Shown: positions 43,745-51,857, counted from the stretch's first letter. The stretch: DNA of 64,000 bases from PMNU01 sp035479375 (GCA_035479375.1 DATIIT010000006.1:1-64000), one strand, 5' to 3'. Notes: generated by a model from the sequence alone, not told the origin. Translations and numbers: made by a program.

Positions 43745-44203
43745 ATGGAGCACCAACCTTCCCGCAAGCCGCCCATGCGTTACATGCTATGGCTACCCGA
43801 CAATAACCTCCTGAGCGACGCCGTGTTCGTTGATATGACCTTCCCCGGGGCAGATGGAGCTACCGTGCTCAACGGCATTAACGAGCTCATGTCCCTAGTA
43901 GAAGAGAGGGCGGCCGAAACATACGACGCCCCACTCAGTGACGACGTTCCGGTATTCGTGGCGCCCATTACTGAAGTTACCCTTCAAGAAGATCCGTCTA
44001 TCGTGCTGTCCCTGGACGCCCGGTGCTTGCGGGGAGACCCAGAAGGGCGCGCACAAGACTTGCGGAGCTTCTGTACAGCTATCGGTTGTTTCGTCCTTGA
44101 CGTGCCGCACACTGCGGACCTGGCAGAATTTACACCAGGCGGCGCGCCGGTGGACCCGGTTTTTGTTGGGCCGCTTCTTGATACGGATAGTCCCCAACCG
44201 TAG
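43745..44203 (+). CDS. Hypothetical protein overlapping rpe antisense
   Basis: 152 aa, acidic, unrecognised. TATACT followed by AGGGTGA and the ATG at 43745 support a real start. The last 74 nt overlap the 3' end of the convergent epimerase gene. No membrane segment is seen. Contains VFVDMTFPGADGATVLNGINELMSLVEERAAE and SIVLSLDARCLRGDPEGRAQDLRSFC. Confidence 0.65.
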   Translation: MEHQPSRKPPMRYMLWLPDNNLLSDAVFVDMTFPGADGATVLNGINELMSLVEERAAETYDAPLSDDVPVFVAPITEVTLQEDPSIVLSLDARCLRGDPEGRAQDLRSFCTAIGCFVLDVPHTADLAEFTPGGAPVDPVFVGPLLDTDSPQP

Positions 44204-44822
44204 CCTGCAACGATTCATACGCCGCCTGCGGGTCAGACGCATGCTGGATAAACCCGCCAGTGTTCAAGACATCCACGCCGCCCGCCGCCAGAATATGCGC
44301 GTTTTGGTTGTTGATGCCGCCATCCCAGCCAATTTCCAGGCTCGGCTTTTGCTGCCGCAAGTGCAACACTTTCGTTAGCAAATGCGTGTCGGCTTGGCCG
44401 CCAAAATGCCCTAAATGGCCGGAAAAAATGAGCACGTGGTCGATCCACGGCAGCGCCGGCTCAATTGTCTGCGGCATGGTCTCGGCCCGGAGCGCCACGC
44501 CTACCTCTATACCGTGGGCGTGGGCTTGCTCGGCAAAGGCCACAAAATCGCCCTCGGCCTCGGCGTGCACAATGATGAGCTGCGGCTGCAACTTTAAGAG
44601 CAGTTTGGTGTGGCGGAAGGGCTCCTGGTACATCACGTGCAGGTCGGCGCGCACGTTGGCCGGCCACCAGGCTTGGTCCAGCCCAATGGTCTTGGTGGGC
44701 GCAAAGCGGCCGTCGGCCAGGTCTATATGGATTCGCGGCGCAAACGCCGTCACCCGCGCCACCTGTTGCTGGAACTCCTCGGCGCTGCCGGCCAAAACTG
44801 TGGGACAAATTTCTGCTGCCAT
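44130..44822 (-). CDS. rpe: Ribulose-phosphate 3-epimerase-like protein
   Basis: 230 aa TIM-barrel enzyme interconverting ribulose-5-phosphate and xylulose-5-phosphate. Shows ICPTVLAGSAEEFQQQV, IHIDLADGRFAP, LHVMYQEP, ALRAETMPQTIEPALPWIDHVLIF and LEIGWDGGINNQNAHILAAGGVDVLNTGG. Several usual metal-site residues are altered (HIDLADGRF where HxDxMDG is typical; LHVMYQEP where DxHLM is typical). Activity may therefore differ. Works with transketolase and RpiB. Overlaps the 152-aa gene by 74 nt. Confidence 0.85.
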   Translation of the reverse strand: MAAEICPTVLAGSAEEFQQQVARVTAFAPRIHIDLADGRFAPTKTIGLDQAWWPANVRADLHVMYQEPFRHTKLLLKLQPQLIIVHAEAEGDFVAFAEQAHAHGIEVGVALRAETMPQTIEPALPWIDHVLIFSGHLGHFGGQADTHLLTKVLHLRQQKPSLEIGWDGGINNQNAHILAAGGVDVLNTGGFIQHASDPQAAYESLQATVGDYPYQEAAQQKPGPPARRLV

Positions 44823-44870
44823 CGTTACTCTTGTATACTTTTACTAGCTACTAATTAGAGTATACCGCTT

Positions 44871-45311
44871 ATGCAAACCGAGCAAGACCTCGACCCGCTG
44901 CTGGCCAACCAGCAAAACCAACTCGACCTCATCTTTGGTGAGGGCGACTCCATAGACAGCAAGGCGCTGGCCATTTTGGGCGCCAACGTAGCGATCATCA
45001 TTTTTGTGAACCAGACGGCGCACGGCCTGGCGCTGTGGGAGTATTTGGCGTTGTACGCGCCGTTTGGGCTCTCGCTGCTGCTCAACCTATTTTCTATCTG
45101 GCCGCGCAGGTATTTATACGCCGGCGTGGCCACCGACCGCCTCACCGACTACATCAACATGGACCGGGACGAGCTGTTGCTACAGCTTCTATCTACCACG
45201 CAGGCGGCCATTGAGCACAACTCGCGCCTCAACAACCTACGGATGCGCGCCGCCCTGGTTTCCATTGGCATTACCGGCTTGGGTTTCTTGCTGTTACTTG
45301 GTATACTATAA
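44871..45311 (+). CDS. Three-helix membrane protein (SLATT/Pycsar-TM-like layout)
   Basis: 146 aa. Two membrane helices follow a charged N-terminus: AILGANVAIIIFVNQTAHGLAL and YLALYAPFGLSLLLNLFSIW. A cytoplasmic helix (YINMDRDELLLQLLSTTQAAIEHNSRLNNLRMR) and a third membrane helix (ALVSIGITGLGFLLLLGIL) come next. The IDSKALAILGAN pattern and layout recall SLATT or DUF5706-type membrane effectors of anti-phage systems, but no cyclase or nucleotide-sensor gene is adjacent. This is only a suggestion. Followed 4 nt later by a 34-aa gene and a terminator. Confidence 0.75.
   Translation: MQTEQDLDPLLANQQNQLDLIFGEGDSIDSKALAILGANVAIIIFVNQTAHGLALWEYLALYAPFGLSLLLNLFSIWPRRYLYAGVATDRLTDYINMDRDELLLQLLSTTQAAIEHNSRLNNLRMRAALVSIGITGLGFLLLLGIL
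45279..45307 (+). promoter_or_regulatory. Internal promoter for the 34-aa gene
   Basis: TTGGGT (45279-45284), a 17-nt spacer and TATACT (45302-45307), inside the end of the membrane-protein gene. The -10 ends 8 nt before the ATG at 45316. Confidence 0.55.
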
Positions 45312-45315
45312 GTGT

Positions 45316-45420
45316 ATGAGCGGCAAGATTGTAAACCACCAAGCAAGCAAACCCAAAAAGCGGCTGCAACTGCCGCCGCCGGATTATGATGCTATGACCA
45401 CCATTTGGAAGGGGCTGTAA
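45316..45420 (+). CDS. Small basic protein (34 aa)
   Basis: Frame MSGKIVNHQASKPKKRLQLP... ending in PDYDAMTTIWKGL and TAA. It starts 4 nt after the three-helix membrane protein and has its own possible promoter. Its stop codon lies in the loop of the terminator at 45409-45433, so the operon boundary is clear. No homologue is recognised. The position suggests a partner of the membrane protein. Confidence 0.6.
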   Translation: MSGKIVNHQASKPKKRLQLPPPDYDAMTTIWKGL

Positions 45421-45433
45421 AGCTCCTTTTTTT
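45409..45433 (+). terminator. Intrinsic terminator
   Basis: AAGGGGCT, loop GTAA, AGCTCCTT, then a run of T. It ends the membrane-protein/34-aa operon. Confidence 0.85.
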
Positions 45434-45472
45434 ATGCCAGCGCGCAGCCGGCACTTAAGCGGCACGCGGGTG

Positions 45473-45922
45473 CTATCCGCCGAGTTCGTCCAGCTCGCGG
45501 ATGCGGCGCTTAAACCGCGGCGCGCCGGCAAAAGGCGTGGCCAGCCAAGCCTCGGCTAGCTTCAGGGCTTCGTCGGTTTGCATGTAGCGCGCTGGCAGGC
45601 AGAGCACGTTGCAGTCGTCGTCGTTACGCGAGGCATGCACCTCTTCCAGGTTCCAGGCGAGCGCGGCGCGGATGCCTTTGAAGCGGTTGGCGGCCATACA
45701 AATCCCCTGCCCGCTCCCACAAATGAGTATGCCGCGGGCGTCGCTATCGTCGCTGGCACGCATGGCGGCCACGGTTTTGGCGGCAAACTGCGGGTAATCG
45801 TCTTGGGGGTCGAGGTGGTCGTCGCCTTCATCAATAACCGCATAGCCGGCGCGCACCAAGCCCTCGGTGAGGGCGCGCTTCATCTCAAAACCGTTGTGGT
45901 CGGCGCCAATGTACACTTTCAT
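45473..45922 (-). CDS. rpiB: Ribose-5-phosphate isomerase B
   Basis: 149 aa. Interconverts ribose-5-phosphate and ribulose-5-phosphate. N-terminal YIGADHNGFEMKRAL and the catalytic region ARGILICGSGQGICMAANR, with the active Cys. HASRNDDDCNVLCLPAR is also typical. CGSGQG replaces the commoner CGTGIG. It forms the pentose-phosphate set with rpe and transketolase. Confidence 0.95.
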   Translation of the reverse strand: MKVYIGADHNGFEMKRALTEGLVRAGYAVIDEGDDHLDPQDDYPQFAAKTVAAMRASDDSDARGILICGSGQGICMAANRFKGIRAALAWNLEEVHASRNDDDCNVLCLPARYMQTDEALKLAEAWLATPFAGAPRFKRRIRELDELGG

Positions 45923-45995
45923 TCCGCTTATACTATAGCGCCCGCAGCGGATTTTAGGAAGCGCGCCGCTGGAAGCGCCCTGGGCTAGGCGACCA

Positions 45996-46829
45996 TTATT
46001 TTTCGACTACGCGCGCCAAAACGTCGCGGACTTCGGCGCGGCCCAGGGCAATGACTTTGTTGACCTCTTTTAGGAAATAGTTCGCGGTTTTATAGGTTTC
46101 GTGGCGCTTGAGCTTGTCCAGCCCGGCGTGGTACTGCACGCCCAGCCAGTAGTCAAAAATTTGCAGGTGCGGCTCTGCCCAGGCCCAAGCGCGGACCGCG
46201 GCGCGGCCAATGATAATTGCCACATGGATGGCCTCGCGGCGCAGCAGCCGGGCAAAGACGGCGCCAACGCGGGCGCCCGTGCGCACGGCAAAAAGCACCG
46301 CTCTTTTAACCACCAATGACACCTTCCGCCAAACCCGGCCGCAAGCAGCAGCCGCGTGCGGATACCGGGCGTGCGCAAACCTGCCAGCGCGCCGGGTGCC
46401 AGCCCCTAAGGCGGCAGCCAACGCCCGCACCGCCAACCGCAACTTACCGGGCTTACGCAACGGCTTAATGACTACCACAACCTTAGGCTTGGGCGCTTTG
46501 GCGGCACGCAGGCGCTTGGCTTTTACCGGGGCGGGCACTGCGGGCGCCAATTCCATAGCCGGCGCCAGCCCATCTACTGGCCGGCGGCGGAACAAGGCCA
46601 CAATCCCGCGGCGCAGGTTAGTGGCAAAAATCAACAGCACTGCCAAGCCCAAAAGGCTGCCAAGTACCCAAAAAACTTGGTCTGGCTGCAGGGTTATATC
46701 CGTGCCCGGCACAGCGCCCACGGCAGCAAACAAAAACAGCGAGTTCAGCACCATGTCAGAACGCCCCAATTGCCAAACGACAATCAGCACACTAAACCAG
46801 AGAACTATTTTGAAATGTCGCGCTTGCAT
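45996..46829 (-). CDS. Basic membrane protein of unknown function
   Basis: 277 aa. Two N-terminal membrane helices (IVLWFSVLIVVWQLG and VFWVLGSLLGLAVLLIFA) are followed by a long very basic region (RRGIVALFRRRP, KAKRLRAAKAPKPK, KPLRKPGKLRL). The C-terminus is helical. The basic part may contact nucleic acid or membrane lipids. Unrecognised. Alone between rpiB and GAPDH. Confidence 0.75.
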   Translation of the reverse strand: MQARHFKIVLWFSVLIVVWQLGRSDMVLNSLFLFAAVGAVPGTDITLQPDQVFWVLGSLLGLAVLLIFATNLRRGIVALFRRRPVDGLAPAMELAPAVPAPVKAKRLRAAKAPKPKVVVVIKPLRKPGKLRLAVRALAAALGAGTRRAGRFAHARYPHAAAACGRVWRKVSLVVKRAVLFAVRTGARVGAVFARLLRREAIHVAIIIGRAAVRAWAWAEPHLQIFDYWLGVQYHAGLDKLKRHETYKTANYFLKEVNKVIALGRAEVRDVLARVVEK

Positions 46830-46907
46830 ACCGGCCTGCCACCTCTTTTGCCGTTATGATAACTCAGCTCGCCAAACTTTTCCAGTAGAATGTCAAAAAT
46901 GTGTCCT

Positions 46908-46932
46908 AAAAGCGCTCGTGGTTGTGCGCGAG
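46908..46932 (-). terminator. Probable GAPDH terminator
   Basis: On the minus strand CTCGCG, loop CACAAC, CACGAG (one G-U pair), then CGCUUUU. It starts 2 nt after the GAPDH stop codon. Confidence 0.55.
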
Positions 46933-46934
46933 GG

Positions 46935-47954
46935 CTACTTCAGCAGCTTGCCGAGGTCGGCCACCTCTTCTACCAAGCGGTTGCTGTAGCCCCACTCGTT
47001 GTCGTACCAGGCGCAGACTTTCAGCAGGTTGCCGCCAACCACTTGCGTCAATTTGAGGTCAACAATGGCCGAGTGACTGTTGCCGATAAAGTCGCTGCTC
47101 ACCAACTCTTCTTCGGTGGCGTCGAGGATTCCCTGGTAATACGGGTTCTTGGCCGCTTCTTTGAAGGCCTCATTGACTTCTTCGGCGGTGACGTTGCGCT
47201 TGGTGAGGATCACGAAGTCGCTGATGGACACTACCGGCGTGGGCACGCGCATTTCCAGCGCGCCAAAGCGGTCTTTCAGAGCCGGCAGCGCCTTGGCCGC
47301 GGCGATGCTGGCGCCGGTGGTGGTGGGCACGATGTTCTCCGCGGCAGAACGGCCATCGCGCAGCGCCTTGCCGCCGGGCGCGTCCTGCAATTTTTGGCTG
47401 GCGGTGTAGCTGTGGATGGTGGTCATCATCATCTTTTCGATGCCAAAGTGCGATTCAATGACCGCGGCCACCGGAGTAATGCAGTTGGTGGTGCAGCTGG
47501 CGTTACTGACCACTGGCGCGCCGGCTTTGAGGTCGTCCTCGTCCACGCCCAAGACCACGGTGGGGGCGCTGTCTGCGTTTTCGCCCTTGGCCGGGGCGCT
47601 AATGACCACTTTTTTGGCGCCGGCGGTGACGTGTGCCTTGGCTTTGTCCGGGTCTACGAAGAAGCCGGTGGACTCAATAACTACGTCGATTTCCAGGTCT
47701 TTCCAGGGGAGCGCGGCCGGGTCTTTTTCTGCCAACACCTTAATTTTCTTGCCGGCGACGATGAGGTTGGTGTCGTCGTAGCCCACCTCTTTATCGTAGG
47801 TGCCGTAATTGCTGTCGTGCTTGAGCAAGTAGGCGAGCGTTTTGGTGTCGGTGAGGTCGTTAATGGCCACCACTTCTAAATCTGAGCGGTCGAACGCAAT
47901 TTTAAAGGCGTTGCGCCCGATGCGGCCAAAGCCGTTTATTGCTACCTTTGTCAT
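46935..47954 (-). CDS. gap: Glyceraldehyde-3-phosphate dehydrogenase, type I
   Basis: 339 aa. Oxidises glyceraldehyde-3-phosphate in glycolysis. NAD-binding AINGFGRIGRNAF at the N-terminus, catalytic SNASCTTNC near residue 155, and WYDNEWGYSNR. Three start codons stand in a row (GTG-ATG-ATG); the third (47954) is best placed after GGAGG. Element B lies about 90 bp upstream, beyond a TATAGT box. Confidence 0.96.
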   Translation of the reverse strand: MTKVAINGFGRIGRNAFKIAFDRSDLEVVAINDLTDTKTLAYLLKHDSNYGTYDKEVGYDDTNLIVAGKKIKVLAEKDPAALPWKDLEIDVVIESTGFFVDPDKAKAHVTAGAKKVVISAPAKGENADSAPTVVLGVDEDDLKAGAPVVSNASCTTNCITPVAAVIESHFGIEKMMMTTIHSYTASQKLQDAPGGKALRDGRSAAENIVPTTTGASIAAAKALPALKDRFGALEMRVPTPVVSISDFVILTKRNVTAEEVNEAFKEAAKNPYYQGILDATEEELVSSDFIGNSHSAIVDLKLTQVVGGNLLKVCAWYDNEWGYSNRLVEEVADLGKLLK

Positions 47955-48042
47955 CATCACCCTCCGTTATTATGCGTTTTTTGGTTACCCATACTATACC
48001 ATACCGCTTATGCAGAGGTGTACTAGGCCTTGGTCTTCACTG

Positions 48043-48271
48043 CGGCACAGAAAATAACTTCCCTTCTTCGGCCGGGACTTCGGCCTTATACGGGAAGTTA
48101 TTTTCTGCACGCGGCCACCAGGGGTCAAGAAAAACCAGTGGGCTTAGTTTACCCAGGGCAAGCTAAGGGGGCATTAATTCCTTCCTTATCGTGGTGGCCG
48201 GGCACTTAAAATTATTTTCCGCATGAAGGCCGCCGTCCCGGCCTGAAGGAGGGAAATAATTTTATGTGCCG
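48043..48271. repeat. Structured intergenic element, copy B
   Basis: Fills most of the 348-bp gap between GAPDH and the NUDIX gene. Bounded by CGGCAC (48043-48048) and GTGCCG (48266-48271). A perfect 16-bp stem (48048-48063 with 48092-48107) is capped by GGCCG-GGACTT-CGGCC (48070-48085). Closing arms are GGCCACCA (48113-48120) and TGGTGGCC (48192-48199). A middle hairpin CTTAGTTT/AAGCTAAG (48143-48167) follows. A 20-bp AT-rich stem (48201-48220 with 48251-48270) is capped by GGCCG-CCGTCC-CGGCC (48228-48243). It shares about 50 near-identical bases with copy A around cap 1; the rest differs in sequence but keeps its pairing. 47961-48042 and 48272-48302 hold the GAPDH promoter and nothing else I can name. 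Confidence 0.88.
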
Positions 48272-48302
48272 AAGTCACAGCGAAGATCTGGCCAGCAAGG
48301 GC

Positions 48303-48728
48303 CTAGGCATCCAGCAAATGCTGCTCTAACAGATAATTAAGCGCTTGCTTATGCCGCTCATGCACGCAACGCTCCAAAAACACCGGCACAGCCAGCCAGG
48401 TGTATTCGGTGTGCTCGTGGCTAATCTTTACTGCTGGGCGGCCTTTGACAAATGTACGGAAAAACAGCCAAGTAATGCTTCCCTTGGGGTTAGTGCCGGT
48501 GGCGCCGTAGACCAATTTGAGGTCGTCCAGCGCAAAGTCCAGCCCGGCCTCCTCTTGTGTCTCGCGCAGCGCGGCCTGGATTAAGTCCTCGCCCGGGTCA
48601 ACATTGCCGCCGGGGAAATCCCACTCGCCCGGGCGGTTCACGTCGTTGGGGTCGCGCTTGAGGGCCAGCATCTCGCCGGCGTCGTTCACCACCAGGACTT
48701 TGACGATAGCGAAGGGCTGCGCGCCCAT
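48303..48728 (-). CDS. NUDIX hydrolase
   Basis: 141 aa. NUDIX box GGNVDPGEDLIQAALRETQEEAGL (GX5EX7REUXEEXGU) near residues 40-62. Hydrolyses a nucleoside diphosphate linked to another group; the substrate is unknown. Its ATG overlaps the ppa stop by 1 nt (TAATG), so the two are coupled: pyrophosphate made by NUDIX-type reactions could be removed by Ppa. Confidence 0.93.
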   Translation of the reverse strand: MGAQPFAIVKVLVVNDAGEMLALKRDPNDVNRPGEWDFPGGNVDPGEDLIQAALRETQEEAGLDFALDDLKLVYGATGTNPKGSITWLFFRTFVKGRPAVKISHEHTEYTWLAVPVFLERCVHERHKQALNYLLEQHLLDA

Positions 48729-49264
48729 TATTTCTCCCGGTTGTTCCAGCGCTCTATGGACTCGGCGATGATCTGCTTAGCGGCCTCCACGTCGCCCCAG
48801 CCCTGCACAATGGTAGTGCCAGGCTTCTTGAGGTCTTTGTAGTGGTTAAAGTGGTATTCCACTTGCTGCTTCCAGCGCTCGCCGAGGTCGTCCACGGCTT
48901 TTATGCGGTCGCCGGTGTTGCGGTCGTCAGCCGGCACGCCCACAATTTTGTGGTCCATTTCGCCGTCGTCCTCAAAATTAAGCACGCCGATGATGCGCAC
49001 TGGCAGGTGCACGCCGCTGGGGATAGGCTCGTCGCAAACAACCAACACGTCCAACTCGTCGCCGTCATCATCCAGCGTTTGCGGGATAAAGCCGTAGTTT
49101 GCGGGCTTGGCAAAAATACTGGGTTCAACGCGGTCAATTTCGAATGTCGCTGTCTTGCGGCGGTATTCAATCTTTAGGATCGAGCCCTGCGGGATCTCCA
49201 CCACGGTGTTCACTGTGCCGTTTTGCCAGTCGCCCACTGTTAATACTGCGTTAAAGTCTGCCAT
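48728..49264 (-). CDS. ppa: Inorganic pyrophosphatase (family I)
   Basis: 178 aa. Hydrolyses pyrophosphate. Family I motifs: VVEIPQGSILKIEY, ANYGFIPQTLDDDGDELDVLVV (metal-binding DxDxxD region) and DLKKPGTTIVQGWGDVEAAKQII. GAGGAG lies 7 nt before the ATG. Divergent from the GDPD gene across a short region with overlapping -10-like boxes. Confidence 0.96.
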   Translation of the reverse strand: MADFNAVLTVGDWQNGTVNTVVEIPQGSILKIEYRRKTATFEIDRVEPSIFAKPANYGFIPQTLDDDGDELDVLVVCDEPIPSGVHLPVRIIGVLNFEDDGEMDHKIVGVPADDRNTGDRIKAVDDLGERWKQQVEYHFNHYKDLKKPGTTIVQGWGDVEAAKQIIAESIERWNNREK

Positions 49265-49322
49265 CTTTTTCTCCTCGTCGGCTGTTAGTCACTTCCCGGA
49301 TATTGTACTATAAGATGAAGGC

Positions 49323-50036
49323 ATGACGAAGATCATTGGGCATCGCGGCGCGGCTGGTTTGGCGCTTGAGAACAGCACGGAGAGTATCCGGGCGGCGCTG
49401 CGCTCGGACGTAGATGTGGTGGAGTTCGACGTCCACCGCACCAAAGACAACAAACTGGTGGTGCTGCACGACAAAGACACCCGGCGCGTAGCCGCCCAAA
49501 ACGTGGCCATCAACAGCGTGACGCTGGACGAGCTGCGCGGGCTCAAACTCAAAAACGGCGAGACGCTGCCCACGCTGGACGACGCGCTGAAAATCCTCGG
49601 CAGCAAACCCATTATTATTGACGTCAAGGATGAGGGCTCAGCCGGCGAGCTGGTGCAGACGCTGCTGCGCCATCCCAAGGCGCGCGTCAGCTTTGCGTCG
49701 TTTAAGCACAGTGAGCTGCGCGTTTTGCGCGACCGGCTGCCAGATGTGCCGGTGTACGTTTTGGAGCACCTGGCACCGTGGGACATCATCCACAGCGCGG
49801 TGAATTTGCGGGCGCGCGGCATTGGGCTCAATAAGTGGCTCATGAACCCGCTCACCTACTACCTAGCACAGCGCTACAACCTGGAACTGTATGTATACAC
49901 GCTTAACAGCGGCTTTATGGGGCGGCTGTTTACGCGCTGGTACCCTAACGTGAATATCTGCACCGACCATCCAGAAAAATTTAGCGCGCTGCGCGAGGCG
50001 CCAGCCGTACCACCAGCGGCACGCAAAGCCGCATGA
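49323..50036 (+). CDS. Glycerophosphodiester phosphodiesterase
   Basis: 237 aa TIM-barrel hydrolase of glycerophosphodiesters. IGHRGAAGLALENSTESIRAAL and VVEFDVHRTKDNKLVVLHDKDTRRVA carry the HR...E-x-D...HD catalytic set. No signal peptide, so probably intracellular; it may recycle host lipid head groups. It overlaps the next gene by 4 nt (ATGA). Confidence 0.94.
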   Translation: MTKIIGHRGAAGLALENSTESIRAALRSDVDVVEFDVHRTKDNKLVVLHDKDTRRVAAQNVAINSVTLDELRGLKLKNGETLPTLDDALKILGSKPIIIDVKDEGSAGELVQTLLRHPKARVSFASFKHSELRVLRDRLPDVPVYVLEHLAPWDIIHSAVNLRARGIGLNKWLMNPLTYYLAQRYNLELYVYTLNSGFMGRLFTRWYPNVNICTDHPEKFSALREAPAVPPAARKAA

Positions 50037-50731
50037 AAGCTGTTTTTGACCACGCCGAGCCAGTGGCCAACCGCCTGGTGACTTTTTGGTTCCGCCCGGA
50101 AAAGCCGGTGCGCTACGTGGCCGGCCAGTTCACCGAGCTCTATTTGCCGCACACAGCTGACGCACGTGGCGAGCGGCGCTGGTTTACCTTGTCTAGCTCG
50201 CCTACCGAGCCGCTGTTGGCCATCACCACCCGCTTTGCGGCGGACAATGAGCGGCACAGCAGCTTTAAGCGCGAGCTTGCCCGGCTGCAACCCGGTACTG
50301 AAGTTGTCCTGGCCGAGCCGATGGGCGATTTCGTGCTGCCCAAAGACACCTCCATACCCCTGTTATTTGTGGCGGCCGGCGCTGGGATTACCCCAGTGCG
50401 TAGCATGGCCAAATACCTGGCGGACAGCGGCGAGAAGCGGCACGCGCAGCTGTTGTACGCCGTCAGCCGCGCCGAAGACCTCGCCTTTGCGGATATTTTT
50501 GGCGCGGCCGGCATCCAGCTAACGCCGCTCGTAAAAACCCAGCCGGCGGCGCACGGCGGTGGCGCCCTCACCAGCAAGCGGATCCTCCAGCATATAGGGG
50601 GTGCTGCGCCATATGTGTACTTGTCTGGCCCGGAAATTATGGTGGAAAGCCTTTTTAGGGAGTTGCGCGCCGTGGGTATCCCCGGCGAGCGGCTGGTAGT
50701 TGATTACTTCCACGGATACGGATCCGTGTAG
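50033..50731 (+). CDS. Ferredoxin-NADP reductase-like flavoprotein
   Basis: 232 aa. FAD-binding barrel motif RRWFTLSSSP (RxYS/T-like), nucleotide-binding VAAGAGITPVRSMAKYL and the C-terminal VYLSGPEIMVESLFRELRAVGIP followed by FHGYGSV. No iron-sulfur or globin domain is attached, so its electron partner is unknown. Co-transcribed with the GDPD gene. Confidence 0.88.
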   Translation: MKAVFDHAEPVANRLVTFWFRPEKPVRYVAGQFTELYLPHTADARGERRWFTLSSSPTEPLLAITTRFAADNERHSSFKRELARLQPGTEVVLAEPMGDFVLPKDTSIPLLFVAAGAGITPVRSMAKYLADSGEKRHAQLLYAVSRAEDLAFADIFGAAGIQLTPLVKTQPAAHGGGALTSKRILQHIGGAAPYVYLSGPEIMVESLFRELRAVGIPGERLVVDYFHGYGSV

Positions 50732-50748
50732 CCGCCCCTGTAAAATAT

Positions 50749-50777
50749 TTGCATTTTTCTTTATAAAATGTTAGTAT
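50749..50777 (+). promoter_or_regulatory. Promoter of the 357-aa orphan gene
   Basis: TTGCAT (50749-50754), a 17-nt spacer and TAGTAT (50772-50777). The -10 ends 6 nt before the ATG at 50784 and no Shine-Dalgarno is present: one of the clearest leaderless examples. Confidence 0.7.
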
Positions 50778-50783
50778 TAGCTT

Positions 50784-51857
50784 ATGTCTTTCCCCTTAGG
50801 CGGCAACCTTCCGCCCGACCCATTCGCACAGGCGCCCAGCCCGGACGGCCTTTTTGTTGAGCTCGTTGGCGGCATGCCCGGCCCCGCCGCCGATTTTGCG
50901 GCCGCTGCGCACGGTGCGGCGGCCACCAATTTTGAGTACACTATACCTGGCACTGGCGAACTGCATTTGTGCGCCCCCGACGGTACCCAAGTAGAGCTAA
51001 CCGCGAGGGAGGTACACTCGTCGGGATTGGCAGGTGAGGTAGAGGTCGCCGCCCACCCCTCGCTGGCGCGGCTCGCCGGTGACGGCCTGGCACGCTTGTT
51101 TGCGGGCAAATTCCAGGGGGCAGCGACGGACTACACCGCCCGCATCACCAGCCCAGGCGGCCAAACCGTCACCCTCCAAGCACGAAGAAACCAGGGGCAC
51201 ATTGCCGCGGGTGTCTGGACTGACGTAGAAACGTCGGAAGGCCCAGCACCAGTAGAGGTAGCCGACCCCGCAGCCATAGAAGCAGCCCTCACTGCCGCCG
51301 CCGAAACAATCCGCAGCGGCACGCCTATTGACCCCCAGCTTATTATCGCCGAACGCCAGAAGGGCCCTTGCGAGCAAATTGTAGGCGCCGAAGCAGTTGA
51401 AGTGCAGGCGGCTGCCCTGCGCCTGCTAGGCAAAGACAGACGCCCCGGCAAACCCCAGGCTAAGGGTTATCGTCGTTTTTACGAACCAGCCGAGCCCGAC
51501 CCGGGCCTGGTATTGCCAGTGCGGGGCGTGGAGGTGGTCAAGCGGGTCAACGGCTGGCAGCCCACCATACCCGGCACCCAGGGCCGAATCGTCCAAACGC
51601 ACACCCATTTTACCAAGGCGCCAGCCGGCGTGGCAGAACAACATCCTGGTTCAGCGCTGGTAATGAGCACTTACAGCGTCTTTGGCCCGGACAGCAGCCT
51701 GGTTGGCGCCCGGGTAAGTTACTTCCTTACCCAGCCTGAAGATGGGCACGCGGGCACGCTTCTCGTGCCTGTTGCCCTCGATAAAGCCCAACGGAACAGA
51801 GTCCACGCCAACGTGGAAAGCCAGCTCCACCCCAATAAAATGCGCCAGGTGCGCTAG
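50784..51857 (+). CDS. Hypothetical protein
   Basis: 357 aa, unrecognised, soluble. The N-terminal half is Gly/Ala/Pro-rich with beta-like stretches (FEYTIPGTGELHLCAPDGTQVELTARE). The C-terminal part has GRIVQTHTHFTKAPAGVAEQHPGSALVMSTYSVFGPDSSLVGARVSYFL, with a His-Thr-His motif that could bind metal. Alone between the FNR-like gene and convergent trxB. Confidence 0.75.
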   Translation: MSFPLGGNLPPDPFAQAPSPDGLFVELVGGMPGPAADFAAAAHGAAATNFEYTIPGTGELHLCAPDGTQVELTAREVHSSGLAGEVEVAAHPSLARLAGDGLARLFAGKFQGAATDYTARITSPGGQTVTLQARRNQGHIAAGVWTDVETSEGPAPVEVADPAAIEAALTAAAETIRSGTPIDPQLIIAERQKGPCEQIVGAEAVEVQAAALRLLGKDRRPGKPQAKGYRRFYEPAEPDPGLVLPVRGVEVVKRVNGWQPTIPGTQGRIVQTHTHFTKAPAGVAEQHPGSALVMSTYSVFGPDSSLVGARVSYFLTQPEDGHAGTLLVPVALDKAQRNRVHANVESQLHPNKMRQVR

